DNA of 64,000 nt, taken from NCBI GenBank assembly GCA_963556255.1, contig OY744616.1, positions 29,444,908 to 29,508,907 on the forward strand, in the 5' to 3' direction. Shown here in pieces: positions 1-10,516 of this stretch; position 1 is the stretch's first letter; each line of letters opens with the position of its first letter. Origin of the DNA: Allolobophora icterica. Its lineage: Eukaryota > Annelida > Clitellata > Crassiclitellata > Lumbricidae. Made by a program: the position numbers and the translations under genes. The notes beneath the pieces were generated by a model. That model was not told the origin of the DNA. It saw only the letters and a list, made by a program, of their open reading frames with translations, and did no database searches.

Positions 1-850
1 TTAATTTTGAAAAGTGCAAAATGATGCCTAAGGGGAAGAGTAACACAGAGTTTTTCGTAAGCAATGGGAGGTAAGGAAAGTGAGTGAGGAAGAAAGGACT
101 TGGGAATGAATATGCGAAAAAGTGCAAAACCTTTAAGGCAATGTGCTGAAGCATCATAACAAGCTAACGCACCTTCAGGCAGGGGCGTCTATCCCATGAA
201 GTCATTGAAACAACTTCCCCTTCCCCTTCTTCTTCCTCATCCACTTCCTTCCCTCCCCCACCGCTAATGGTGGCACACACACTGACAGATCTCCCCCCCC
301 TCATTTCTTGGATGGAGCATTTGCTCCAAGGTTTCTATGGTGTAGACGCCCCTGCCTTCAGGTACGATAAGGACAATAGCCACCAGAGAAAAGGATACTA
401 TACTGTGGTTGTACAAAACATTTGTTAGGCCACAGTTGGAATACTATGTCCAGGTATGGAATCAAGACCTCAAAAGGGACATAAAAAACTGGAAAAAGTG
501 CAAAGAAGAGCTACAGAAATGATTTGGGACTACAAGGATTTGAGCTACAAAGAAAGGTTGAAAAGGTGTGGATTTATTAACAATATGCGAGAGAAAGAGG
601 AGCAGAGGAGATCTAATTGAAGTTATAAGATTATCACTGTAAAGGAAGCACTACATCAGGAGAGGTTCTTTGAATTATCACCAAACAATGCCACTGGGGA
701 CACATGCATAAATTATTTATGAAGCCGAAAGGAAAATTAGGGCAGAAATTCTTCAGTGCAAGAGTTTCAGACCTGTGGAATGGTTTGGCTGATAGTATTG
801 TCTCAGTGGATACTATCACAGCTTTTAAGAGGAAACCAGGAAAATTTGGC
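1..850 (+). mobile_element. Decayed LINE 3' part (reverse transcriptase C-terminal region)
   Basis: Plus-strand translation with several breaks gives LYKTFVRPQLEYYVQVWNQD, then KVQRRATEMIWDY and YKERLKRCGF, the thumb/C-terminal region of CR1/L2/jockey-type reverse transcriptases. Stops and frameshifts show it is dead. It is interrupted by a hAT-type MITE at 180-354; removing the MITE restores the reading ANAPSGTIRTIATREKDT. The 5' part lies outside the window. Confidence 0.75.
180..354. mobile_element. hAT-type MITE inside a LINE
   Basis: A 175-bp element with terminal inverted repeats caggggcgtctat / gtagacgcccctg, flanked by a perfect 8-bp target duplication ccttcagg (172-179 and 355-362). 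The duplication length and CA...TG ends fit the hAT superfamily. The interior is pyrimidine-rich and non-coding. Confidence 0.85.
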
Positions 851-1557
851 TAATAAACGTTTCAGATGAATTTGCAGTGGTTCAAACACAGACACGTCCT
901 CTAAACCTCTTTAAACCCTTGTTATGCTATTTTATGCTGACGAGTATAAACTGTTCGAATTGATTTCCGATTCGGTAATGCATCTCATACAACAGCGAGC
1001 CGGAGTCTTTGGAGTACCATCGATCGTGCACAGCGACCAACATGCCAGCTATGCCAGCTATAATAACAAATGCCTGTCCTGCACAAAATCAGTGGCCTGA
1101 ACAGTGGCCTGAACAATGGCCTGGTGCAGCGTCTTCTGCAGTCCGCGGTAGAAAAGTCTGCTTCACAGACTGTTACTTCAAGGAAAAACCATTGGTCGTA
1201 TTTCTTAATACCACCAGTGAGAGCGTAATAAATAAAAGCCGACTAGAACATTTTCTAATTGTTTTTGTTCCATTACAGTAAACGTAGATTTGTTATTTCA
1301 AATTAAAGAAACAGCTAATCTTTATCAGTTTATTCTCCCCACATTATTAGGTCCATTAACGGTTGAATCACTTCCCATTATGTTCTAAAATAAAGATGAA
1401 AATAAAGTCAGACCTAAATTATCGTATGACCATTAAATTTGAATTGAGTAAGCTTATATTGCAAAGCAGAATGACTACATTCTCTTGAATTTTCTACTAT
1501 ATAACACGGCCTGCAGAAGTAGAGGCATATTGCGGGTTAGATTACAATTCAATAACT

Positions 1558-1595
<38 letters not shown>

Positions 1596-1982
1596 TTAGT
1601 CTCAGAATTCACCAGACTGAGTTTCGGCAAATTACTGTCGATTCCATACAGCAGACAAAGTGAAACAAATTAAAATTCTGAATAAAAATTACATCGAAGA
1701 AATACAAAGTTAGCGATGTTCGAATAATCGCTAGAAATAATGACTCTCAAGCAGAAGTCACTTCTTCCGAACGTAAATGCCTTTAACATATTTTATGACT
1801 GTGTAATCAAATTATCCCAGGATATACGAACACATACACAACACAAGTGTGTATGTGTTCCATTCGCGGGTATGTAGTATATGAACATTTGATGTATGCA
1901 TGTCTGTATGTATGTATGTATGCTTGTATATATGAATACATGTCTAAGATCGTTCTACTTAGACAAGGAGATGCTTGCATTT
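851..1982. other. No gene seen; AT-rich downstream flank of the receptor gene
   Basis: Mostly unique AT-rich sequence. It holds a short GC-rich tandem (repeats of cagtggcctgaa near 1,091-1,125), a (TA)n run at about 1,562-1,589 and TATG-like repeats near 1,890-1,930. A 90-codon open frame at 1,009-1,281 has no recognisable motif and is not called. Confidence 0.5.
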
Positions 1983-2226
1983 TTATTTTAGAGTGTCGTC
2001 GTACAGTGATCCCCCTGTTGCCGCTGATTTGCCCGGACGTCCAGATGTGTAGTAATTTGTACGTTCCTTGGGGCTGTCGTAGGCTCTCCGTGTTGGTTCG
2101 GTAGAGTAGTATACCTCCTGCTGATCACCACCCGAGCGGAAGTTTCTAATTAACTTGCACAGGGTCTTGAAGTCAGGTCTCTTCTTGGCAGTGACAATCC
2201 AGCAAGGAGCCACAATACCATCAAAC
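1983..2226 (-). CDS. Receptor gene last coding exon: kinase C-lobe end and tail
   Basis: A 244-base terminal exon, acceptor ctttcag, ending at TAA. It encodes APCWIVTAKKRPDFKTLCKL, the C-lobe end with the CW...RP signature, then a tail of about 50 residues with several tyrosines (QEVYYST, RAYDSP, TNYYTSG, SLYDD) that could be phosphorylated by a partner kinase. An AATAAA-like string overlaps the stop; I cannot tell whether it is the polyadenylation signal. Confidence 0.88.
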
Positions 2227-2929
2227 CTGAAAGAAAGATCAATTTGGAACAAAGGTAAATTTCTTGTTTAAAACGCTTCTTAGAAACCTATGCAGAAACG
2301 TGACGATTAAATCGTTTTGATTGACCATAACTTGAGTACAACAAGAGCTGTCTTGCTTAAACTTCAAACTTTTCGGCAAAGTCTACTAATCCTAATGTTA
2401 TTCCTTGTTTTCTGATAAATTTTCTTTATTTCATTGAGAGCTGTCTTGCTTAAACTTCAAACTTTTTCGGCAAAGACTAATGTCTTCAAAAAATACAATG
2501 GAACCGTGACGAAAAAGTAAATTCCAGGGGGGTTTCAGTTTTAAGCGGCTATCCTCGTATGCAGTTACCTTCATCGTCTAGCACTAAGCTTTGTTGCTGA
2601 CGTGTGCACACTCTACTTCCATCGTAATCGTAACGTAAACTTCAAATTTTTAGAGCAAGACTCTAAGACTAAGCGCAGAGCACCAGCTTATTCAAGAACG
2701 CTGCATCAAGTCAATATAGTTGTCCACAGATGGTCAACGGAAGTTCTGAGTCCGGTTGCCAGAAACACCAGAGAGACGAGGTAGCCAATTCCGTGTCTTC
2801 TAAACGTTCAATTCCACTGGCCATTCATTTGAACCATTCTTTAACCAAAAGTATAACCGAGTTCACTGTGTATTTCTTTGCACGCTGGTCCATTTCTGTG
2901 CACTTTAAGTCACTTATCTGTATTTAGTT
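2227..2929. other. Receptor gene intron, nothing recognised
   Basis: Part of the last intron. It contains a duplicated segment of about 35 bp (gagctgtcttgcttaaac...) at 2,345-2,380 and 2,440-2,475. No exon, RNA gene or transposon end was identified. Confidence 0.4.
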
Positions 2930-2933
2930 TTAA

Positions 2934-3942
2934 CCCTCAGGCTACCAAGGTTTCTTTCGACATCGGCTACCAAGCGGTGGGTGGTTACCAACAACCCCCC
3001 CCGGATTTCGTGTTTGGCGTCAAATGTCATATCATGTAATACAGCACTTGATTCAGCATTCATTTCTGACAACAATGGTATATTTAGTTGTAAAATATGT
3101 GAATGCATCTCGAATTATATAACTTTGAACAAAGGAACCGGCCCATTCAACGATATTTCATATTATCTCGCAAAATTTGTACTTGTTGGATACAAAATAT
3201 AAGATGATGCGGTTTTGAAAATGAACTATGTATCCAAGAATACCTTAAATGTAATTAGGCTTAATTTGCAACAATACAAACTAGTCCAAAGTCTGTTTTA
3301 GTTGCAAGCAAAATCTAAAGTCATGCAGTTATAATACCAACAAGAAACAAGAAATTATGTTACTGTTCCCGACAGTCAAATAATATAAATGAATGGCCAG
3401 TGGTCCTTGCAGTTATTGCAAGTTTCTCCCATTGTTTTATGCGAACACTTCCTGCAAACCGGCTTCTTGCACACTTCACAGCACTGTTTTACTTTGTTAG
3501 CACTCTGCTTCGACTTTTTATAGCCCTTCCCGTACCCAACTATATCGGTTCAGGTTGTGATGTTGCATCAGCGATTTTCACACTGAGGACGCGTATTATT
3601 ATTTATTATGATCATTTCCGGTTTTCAAAAGGCATATAACTAAGCAAGCAAATATAGCCCTACAATCCCTCTAAAGAATGGCATAGTTTGCTTCTCTTCC
3701 AGAAAGAAAATGAATACGCTATAGTCGACAAACTTAGGGGTGGGTGGATATCCACCCCCTGGTACCTCGGCTATATCGGGTATAACTTTTTATGGCGTGA
3801 GATACCATCAGGATTTTTACCTCAAAATGTGCGCAAATGGGCCTCCTACAGCTGCTCAAAATTTAAAAATTATATTCCAGATGATACAAGTTTGTGATGC
3901 AGAAAAACGTAGGGGGCAACCACCCCCTTGGTACCTTTAGGG
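2934..3942. mobile_element. piggyBac-like element, internally deleted
   Basis: Terminal inverted repeats CCCTcagGctACCAAGG and CCCTaaaGgtACCAAGG (reverse complement of the right end) are each flanked by TTAA (2,930-2,933 and 3,943-3,946), the hallmark target duplication of piggyBac. The 1,009-bp element keeps only the end of a transposase (see 3,375-3,540). Subterminal GC-rich inverted motifs (ggtgggtgg ... ccacccc) lie inside both ends. It lies in the last intron of the receptor gene. Confidence 0.82.
3375..3540 (-). pseudogene. piggyBac transposase C-terminal zinc-finger fragment
   Basis: Minus-strand reading ends at a stop and gives QCCEVCKKPVCRKCSHKTMG then TCNNCKDHW, a Cys/His cluster like the cross-brace zinc finger at the end of piggyBac-family transposases. 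Nothing of the catalytic core remains. It sits inside an element with piggyBac ends, which supports the assignment. Confidence 0.72.
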
Positions 3943-4158
3943 TTAATGAACCTTCATTTCTTTTAACAGCGTTTAGCAGACAACTGGGAATTTACTGTCT
4001 TCTATCCACTCGCGCTATCTAATAACATTAATTAATTAATTAATTAATAGTAAGAAATCAAATGTGTTTCTTACACTACACTCCTGTACTAACTTTGGTC
4101 AAATGCATTCATAAAAAACTCGTCTTCAATTAGATAAACGAAAATGGGAAACATTTAC

Positions 4159-4255
4159 AGTTCGGGTGGACATTCGTCAGGGCGTGGCATTCTGTATCCA
4201 GTTTTCAGCAAGTTTTCGACTTCCGCACTCTTCTTTCCAGGATATGGCGTTGCTC
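4159..4255 (-). CDS. Receptor gene exon: kinase helix G
   Basis: A 97-base exon, acceptor atttcag, donor gtaaat, phase 1 to 2. It encodes GATPYPGKKSAEVENLLKTG then YRMPRPDECPPEL, the G-helix and following loop of a tyrosine kinase. Reading through the donor gives an immediate stop, but splicing to the next exon restores the C-lobe. Confidence 0.86.
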
Positions 4256-4737
4256 CTGAAATTGCAAATCACAACTAACCTTGTTTATTCATCACCGTCA
4301 ACGTGTATTATAGAAAAATGAGCGTACACAACCTGACGGTTGTCAGAATGCAAAAGGAGAGGCAAAGAATTTAAATTGCCCCGTGTATAATCTAGGAAAT
4401 GTTCTTATCACGGTTGTGGTCTGGACAGCCTTGACAAGACCATTAGGAGCAATTAGATATCGGCCCAACTTTGAAAGACAGCGATAAAGACCCGAGTATA
4501 TTGGCAAAAAATTATGAAAGAGGCCTCTGCAGAGATAACACACAAGTAGCTTGAGTTTCTTCAGTGTCAGCGCCCTAATTTATTTTGCAAATAATTAGTC
4601 TTATGAGGAATAGTTCTAGTATTTATACAGTTTCTACTTGTTTGTGCCTCTTATATTTGCTCTCAGAATGCAATTGTAATTATATTTCAGGACAATAAAG
4701 TGCAAGAGTGGGCCCTATCTGCTACAAGAAAGCTGAC

Positions 4738-4864
4738 CAAGTGAGTAGATTTCCCAGATGGTCACACCATACGCCCAGACGTCAGACTTTTGTGTGTAGA
4801 CGGTTTTGCCTTTTCCAACCGACTCCAAAGTCTCCGGGGCCAACCACTTCAATGGCACTGCCAC
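4738..4864 (-). CDS. Receptor gene exon: kinase APE motif and helix F
   Basis: A 127-base exon, phase 0 to 1, donor gtcagc. It encodes [11 protein letters not shown] (P+1 loop and APE motif) and [18 protein letters not shown] (helix F), both strongly conserved in receptor tyrosine kinases. Its acceptor (tgttgtttgcag) runs straight into the repetitive tail of an adjacent LINE fragment in the same orientation. Confidence 0.88.
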
Positions 4865-4867
4865 CTG

Positions 4868-5215
4868 CAAACAACAACAACATCATCATCAGCAGCAGCA
4901 TCAGTTCCTGAAGAATGCCAATATTTTGGCGGCGATGGAAACGAATAAAATGATCGCCATTGTCCTTGGTCATTTGTCAAGTCTATTGCCCCTTAGTGTT
5001 AGTGCAACTGATGTTTTGTCCTCATTTATATTATCTATCCAACGTAGTCTTGGTCTGTCTTTGTTTCTATTTCCTTCGAATCTTGCACGCAGTGCATTGT
5101 GTGGGATTCGGTCAACTGGCATTCTCTCTACATGTCCAAACCATCGGAGTCTTCTTTGAACGACTTTGTCTGGCAGAGTTGTTTGGATAATGATCATCTT
5201 ATGTCATTTTTCCAA
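4868..5215 (-). mobile_element. RTE-like LINE 3' fragment next to a kinase exon
   Basis: The minus strand reads QRRLRWFGHVERMPVDRIPH and DRPRLRWIDNI, the C-terminal end of RTE-like reverse transcriptase polyproteins. It continues to a tail of CTG/ATG/TTG repeats (plus strand 4,868-4,910). The tail ends directly at the splice acceptor of the 4,738-4,864 exon. A related 3' end occurs at 24,580-24,860. Confidence 0.75.
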
Positions 5216-5658
5216 TTTTCTGAATTCTTGAAATTCCTGTTTTCGCATTGCCCAGCAATTTGATTCATATTGGTGTTTTTTGTCTCTCTGCTCTAAATAA
5301 CAAACGCATAAATTCCATCATTGTTTCCATCTGCCATTAAGGTAGCACAGGGCTTCGGTCGTTGAGTAGTAATTCACTGCAATTCATGCATTTACCCTCT
5401 AAACAGTTTAACTAAGGAGTTTACGAAGTGATAAGCAGAATTAGTCAAACCCTAATATTCTTCCCTTTAGTAGGATTGCTGTATCCAACTTAGGCCTATT
5501 ACCTTATTCTGAGAGTTTCACGTGATCAATGGAACAGAAAACCGTGGTATTTAGGCTAATGAACCAACAAATTTTTTGAACGCATCGAAAGCTCTTATTG
5601 TACCATAAGTTTCTCGTGTTCATGGCAAGAGAGACATAATAATCAGGCGAAAGATTAC

Positions 5659-5796
5659 ATTCGCAGTGGCTTCCTCAGCTTGATCTTCGGTTCCACTGTC
5701 GTTGAATGATCCGAAGCCAATCAGTTTAGCCACTAAGTCGTTCACGCCTTCCTTCTTCAACAGAACGTTCCTCACCGCAAGTCGACGATGAAGTAT
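5659..5796 (-). CDS. Receptor gene exon: degenerate catalytic loop and DFG region
   Basis: A 138-base phase 0-0 exon, acceptor tttgcag, donor gtaatc. The catalytic loop reads ILHRRLAVRNVLL where active tyrosine kinases have HRDLAARN: the catalytic Asp is Arg, while the following Asn is kept. The metal-binding DFG reads IGFG, so its Asp is Gly. Two independent losses argue for a true pseudokinase rather than a sequencing error. The activation segment is acidic (SGTEDQAEEA) and lacks an obvious autophosphorylation tyrosine. Confidence 0.9.
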
Positions 5797-6012
5797 CTGC
5801 AAAATACTCTGAACGTTATTACTTTGATTAGCTCGCGTAAAAAGTACACTTTTGATAGGATTTCGTATATAAGTGCATAAATATGCCTCAATTTGTAGAA
5901 TATAAATACATAATACGCCACACAAATAGGTAATTTATACAGTAATATATCCGTTTATTTTCCATCACGCATTCCTGTCGCGTTACACATTGTCGTTTGT
6001 CTCGCACTAATT

Positions 6013-6256
6013 TTATTTATTTATTTATTTATTTATTCCGGATATTTCTATAGCGCCTTTCGAAGTCAGCTACTAGTCAGAGGCGCTCCCGACTACAGCA
6101 TTTGATACTGTGCCAGAATTTTCACGCCGAAGCGCCACGAGCAATTGCGAGTGAAGGACTTGCCCAAGGTCCGTACGCAGCGGCTAGAGTGGGATTCGAA
6201 CCTGCAACCCTCCGGTCACAAGGCGCCGAACTTACCTCTGAGCCACCACGCCCCAC
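6013..6256 (-). mobile_element. tRNA-derived SINE, family 1, full copy
   Basis: Read on the minus strand, it starts gtggggcgtggtggctcaga: an A box (tggctcagagg) and a B box (ggttcgaatcc) about 40 bases apart. The body ends ggcgctatagaaatatccgg followed by an (aaat)n tail. A second, 5'-truncated copy lies at 17,375-17,572. It is a SINE, not a functional tRNA gene. Confidence 0.82.
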
Positions 6257-6283
6257 AAACAGTTTAACTAAGGAGTTAATACA

Positions 6284-6325
6284 GTAAGTAAGTAAGTAAT
6301 ACAGATTACTTACTTACTTACTTAC
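6284..6325. repeat. (GTAA)n / (TTAC)n palindrome
   Basis: Four to five GTAA repeats are followed after a 7-bp spacer by the complementary TTAC repeats, making a perfect-arm hairpin of about 17 bp per arm. It lies in the intron between two kinase exons. Confidence 0.7.
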
Positions 6326-6410
6326 ATACAAACTTTTCCTGTAACTTATATTACCTTAACTTAAAAACTTTTTGCAATTGCTTATGGTACATTGTGACTC
6401 CGTTTCTTAC

Positions 6411-6556
6411 GTTCTTAGAATGAAGAAACTCCATTCCACTGGCAATGTGCATTGTGAAATTAAGCATATTCTCCAAGACATCGACCGTTACTTTTCCAAC
6501 ATTGCTGAGCCACCCTTTCAGGGTCAGGTCACAAAATTCAAGCAGCATAATCGGTC
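6411..6556 (-). CDS. Receptor gene exon: kinase hinge to helix E
   Basis: A 146-base exon, acceptor tttacag, donor gtaaga, phase 1 to 0. It encodes GPIMLLEFCDLTLKGWLSNV, the hinge and helix D, then MHIASGMEFLHSKN, helix E, a typical tyrosine-kinase stretch just before the catalytic loop. The gatekeeper region reads LLEF. Confidence 0.88.
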
Positions 6557-6779
6557 CTGTAAAAATAAGACAGCTTTGAATTACCAAAAATCATGTATAC
6601 GAATGCATAACGTATATTAGTATGTATTTGAACGTGTGTATAACGCCTATCAAATTAAGTACGCCATTAATACGCCTTTCTAAGGGATCTTTACCTTAAG
6701 CTCTGCAGCGGTGTGACGATGTTCTTGTACTGCACATTTATATCGTATAAAAATACAAGTACGGTTGTGTAGTTATGTT

Positions 6780-7271
6780 CATGTGCGGCGATCATGGGGA
6801 GGTCGAGGGGGACAAGTCCCCCCACCCTGAAAGGTGGGGGGGACACGCCATACATTTGTCCCCCCAAATTTTGAAGAAATACCAAAAAGGCCAAAACATG
6901 TAATTGCGCGTGAGGGTTTTCACTGCCTTTCTGACCAGATAAGGTAAAAACTCAATTTTTGAGCAGAAGTGTCCCCGAAAATTCTCAGAAAGCAAGAAGA
7001 AATTCGTAAAAAAGTCATGAAATTTTCGGGGGATGAATTTGTAAAAAAAGGTAATAAATGTTCTAAAGACGAAAAGAAGGATGTAAAAAGAGCCAAATTG
7101 CTAAAAAAAATTGCAGATGAATTCGTAGAAAAGTCATGAAGTTTGTGTGGAGATGAATTCCTAAGAAAGTGAAAAAATATTTGGGGGGAAATGAGTTCCA
7201 AAAAAGGTAATCGATCAGACCATGGCCAACTTTGCCCCCCCCCCACCTCTCAGACAAGATCGCGGCCACTG
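6780..7271. mobile_element. hAT-type MITE, family GGCGGCGATC, copy A
   Basis: Ends catgtgcggcgatc and gatcgcggccactg resemble the TIR CAGTGGCGGCGATC of the copies at 8,660 and 53,305. The flanking 8-mers gttatgtt and gttatgtc are nearly identical, fitting a hAT target duplication. The interior is C/G-run rich near the left end and purine-rich (gaatt..gtaaaaaa repeats) in the middle. Confidence 0.75.
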
Positions 7272-7278
7272 GTTATGT

Positions 7279-7706
7279 CAGGGCATATTTTAACTGTATA
7301 ACTAGTGGGACAAATGTCCAGTAGTCTTAGGATTTGTCCCAGTAGTCAGAGCGATTTGTCCCAGGCAATGTATGTATAAAGTACAACTAGTGGGACAAAT
7401 GTTGGAAGAATTTAAAGATTTGTCCCAGTAGTATAATGAGATAGGTATGACATTATTGGTGAATGACCCCTTGTTATTGGTTGGGAGACCCGAGAAAAGT
7501 CGTAAAAGAAGGTGATGACTAAAAAAAAAAAAAAAAAAGGTCATCAACTTTTTTCGGAGATGAATTTTGAAATTTTTTTGGAAAAAGTGTAAAAGTTTTG
7601 TGAAGATTTATTCCTTAAAAAAGTTCTTCGACCAGATCATGGCCGACTTTCTCCGACCCATGGCTGATTTTGTCCCAGTAGTCAAAAATCCTTAAAATAT
7701 GCACTG
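7279..7706. mobile_element. hAT-type MITE inserted at the edge of copy A
   Basis: TIRs cagggcatattttaa and ttaaaatatgcactg, with a perfect 8-bp duplication ggttatgt (7,271-7,278 and 7,707-7,714). The interior carries repeated motifs gggacaaat and atttgtccc, plus a poly-A tract at 7,518-7,537. Its left end abuts the right end of the previous MITE, so it inserted into that element's target-duplication site. Confidence 0.82.
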
Positions 7707-7714
7707 GGTTATGT

Positions 7715-8659
7715 AACGCTTATATGAACATCGTTTGTGTAGATAGGTGATTTGGTTAAATTAATTAATTAATTACCAGCATCTAAAACCAGCATCATAC
7801 TGTGTAAAATACGCAGATAGGGCTTGGAGAATGCGATTCGCCATGGTGACGTATTCAATGTAACGCAGGGAACCGTGAATGAATAATTCAAATCTTAACG
7901 GTTGGCGAAAAGATCGTCTACTCGAATGAATACCGACTGCTGCGCAGGAGCTGAACGTTGCAAAGCGTTTCAGTTGGAGTTTTGCTGTAGTGAAGGTTGC
8001 TTGTCACTTGAAAAACAGTTAAGCTCATCCGCTTCTGATCGATTTGATAAGAGTTTTTGCGAAGTTGATCAGTTTAGGCTACAGATTTGAATTAAATGGA
8101 AGAAGTAACTCAGTCTGGCGAAGTTTAGAAACGATCGAATTGCTTTGGACAATCAAGTGACAGTGTCTGAAGCGTGTGATTCGTTCAGCAACGGTTGGAC
8201 TATTGGATTTCTAGTTTAAAGAAGAAACGGTGCTGAGGCTAGCTGAGGCGAACTAACATAGTAGGCCTACTTGATCAGCTCGGTGATCGATATCGGGTGT
8301 TAGACTTCAGAGGAAGTAATTTTGTCGAATTCTTACACGAAAGAACATTGAAATGTCGGAGAGGTCCGATCAAGGTAAAGCAAAGATCCACAAGGTGAAG
8401 AGGCAATCAAGAAAACCAGAAGAGGAAGGTTGGCTTAGACCATAATGTAATAGGAATTAGATTATAAGATGCTGGTTTAGGGAGAATGTATCTAACAAAT
8501 CTTACAATCAACTGTCAAAATTTCAAGCATGGATTGTATTATTGTAAAATGACTATATTTTAATTCTTATATATTAATTAATTCAATTTCAAACTGTAAA
8601 GAAACTGATTGATTCTTTGCAAAGCTAGTATATACAATTGCTATTCAGACGATGGGGCT
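7715..8659. other. Receptor gene intron, nothing recognised
   Basis: AT-rich intronic sequence with short open frames only. One TAGGCCTA octamer lies at 8,262. No splice-flanked coding segment or transposon terminus was identified. Confidence 0.4.
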
Positions 8660-8880
8660 CAGTGGCGGCGATCTTATTTGACAGGTGGGGGGGGGGGTAC
8701 ACGGGACACTTTTGAATTGATCTGGTCAAAAAAGAGGTGAACAAATTTTTTCGCGCTCAAAAAAATTGTGTTCACTTTTTTGGTGTTTCTTCAAAATTTG
8801 GGGAGCAACTGTATAGCGTGTTCCCCCCACTGTTTAAGGTGGGGTCTTGACCCCCTCTACCCCCGGGATCGCCGCCTCTG
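8660..8880. mobile_element. hAT-type MITE, family GGCGGCGATC, copy B
   Basis: Ends cagtggcggcgatc and gatcgccgcctctg form inverted repeats. The flanking 8-mers atggggct and acgggact match at six of eight positions, an eroded target duplication. The 221-bp element runs opposite to copy A and contains the G-rich tract and aaattttgaagaaacacc motif (reverse complement) shared with copies A and C. Confidence 0.72.
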
Positions 8881-9238
8881 ACGGGACTTGTAATAACCCA
8901 AACCAGCGCTAACAGCGGAAATTTTGAAAATAAACAGTATTCATGCGCAGAGCAATAGAGGTTATTCAGTTGATCTATGTATGAAATGAGATCATACATG
9001 TAGTTACTGTTAAATTCGAATCACAAACGAATGTCATGCAACAAAATTGGGTATTGTGAAGATTATATATTTTATAAACTCTAAGTGACACTAGACTAGA
9101 GTAGTTAGGGCAGTTTGCTTAGCCTGAGTATCGTACATGCATGTTTGCATAATTAGCATGGTTTCGCATTTTGTTTCGAGGTTACACTTTGTCATAAAAG
9201 TTAACAGTAATTGGTTTAAATTTAAACTGATATCTCAC

Positions 9239-9349
9239 CTTCGTCAATGACACCAACGAGCCTGACGACGTTGTCATGTGGAGGAACACGGTTTCCATGG
9301 AAAGCAATCTTAGCTCTGATCAAAGCCTTATCAGCGTCACTTGCTCCAG
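9239..9349 (-). CDS. Receptor gene exon: kinase helix C region
   Basis: A 111-base exon, acceptor ttttcag, donor gtgaga, phase 1 to 1. It encodes ADKALIRAKIAFHG and then HDNVVRLVGV, the helix C to beta-4 segment of tyrosine kinases (compare HxNVVxLLG). The helix C glutamate that pairs with the beta-3 lysine appears to be absent: alanine and lysine occupy the expected positions. Confidence 0.84.
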
Positions 9350-9876
9350 CTGAAAAGACAACAAATCACGTATAATTATTAGAATTGATCACAAAAAGGC
9401 AAGACTTTAACAGGAATAATTTTTAACAGAAACCCAGTTTAGATCACCTTAAGCGTTATAAATATATAAATAGTTAACATTGAAGCTAATGCCTCTGTTC
9501 CATGTGGTCTTGTTACGAATGCTTCACATAGGCTAATTGCGGATAATGCGTTTGGCTGTTAGAACAGAGGTGCCGTTAATTTTCACGCGACATGGAGACC
9601 GAAGAAGCCATAGCTGCCATATTACGCCTCAATACTGAATTAAGGTCATTATGTACTGCTCTTTTGAACTCTGCTCAAATTACATTTTCTAGCTATAGCA
9701 AATCTCCAGTGGTGGACTGGAGTGTCAAAGCGGCCCGGGAAAAAATTAAAAGCGGCCCTATCCGACATTTATTTTTCTTGGGGATTTGTTTTCAGCCAAG
9801 GTAACAGGTAACTTTACAACGGGATAGTCATAACGCAGCCTCGCCCCCAAAGACCAACTGCAGAATGTGTCAGTAC

Positions 9877-9901
9877 GACAGGTCCAGGCAGCGGACCTGT
9901 C
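9877..9901. repeat. Short inverted repeat
   Basis: gacaggtcc, a 7-bp loop, then ggacctgtc form a 9-bp perfect stem; flanking bases extend it slightly (cgacaggtcc / ggacctgtcg). It is intronic. It could be a hairpin-forming relic of an element end; no function can be assigned. Confidence 0.5.
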
Positions 9902-10516
9902 GTCCTGATAGTCATAACACAAAGATGCGTACGTACATTATCAATAGACCCACCCCCATACGCAAGCATGCGCAAGCACATGCATTTGGTTTAACCCCCT
10001 CCACTCTCCATGCGTACGTACTATATGGATGGCCCCTAAGAGTTTATATGCACAAAGCAGGTGCCTGTAAGTCTGACCAAAGAAACTGTATTTATGTAAC
10101 ACAGAAAAGCTGCAAACAGGACTTTTTTGCAAGATTTGTATTTCGTATGTTCGTCACTCTTATGCCCAACTTGGTCGTCCCAGAGCTCATGTGGAGAATC
10201 TTCATTGACGCTGTCCTCTACCTAATCGTCGACCATTTAGTGACAGTCTCTTTACCTTGAGTAACTTTCAATAAATCGACTAGATTTTAGCACTTGGCTC
10301 CATCTTTAGCAAGAATTTTTAGTTTCTTATCTCTTACCTTTTCCACACCATCTTTACATTTACGTTTTCAAATTTAAATCACTCATAACCATAAATATTT
10401 TCATTAATTTATTAACCAATAATAGGCCTAATAAAAGAATCTTCGTCAAAAACAAACTTAGCGAAAATAGAACCTCGTTTTAAGATTCAACTGTTAATTA
10501 TATAAGTCTGCCTTCT

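Noticed and set aside
6170..6256. tRNA gene suggested by A and B boxes
   Set aside because: No acceptor-stem pairing or anticodon arm is evident, and the sequence continues into a SINE body and tail with another copy at 17.4 kb.
9865..10260. 131-codon plus-strand frame
   Set aside because: No recognisable domain, lies in an intron of the receptor gene, overlaps repeat-like sequence. Left uncalled.
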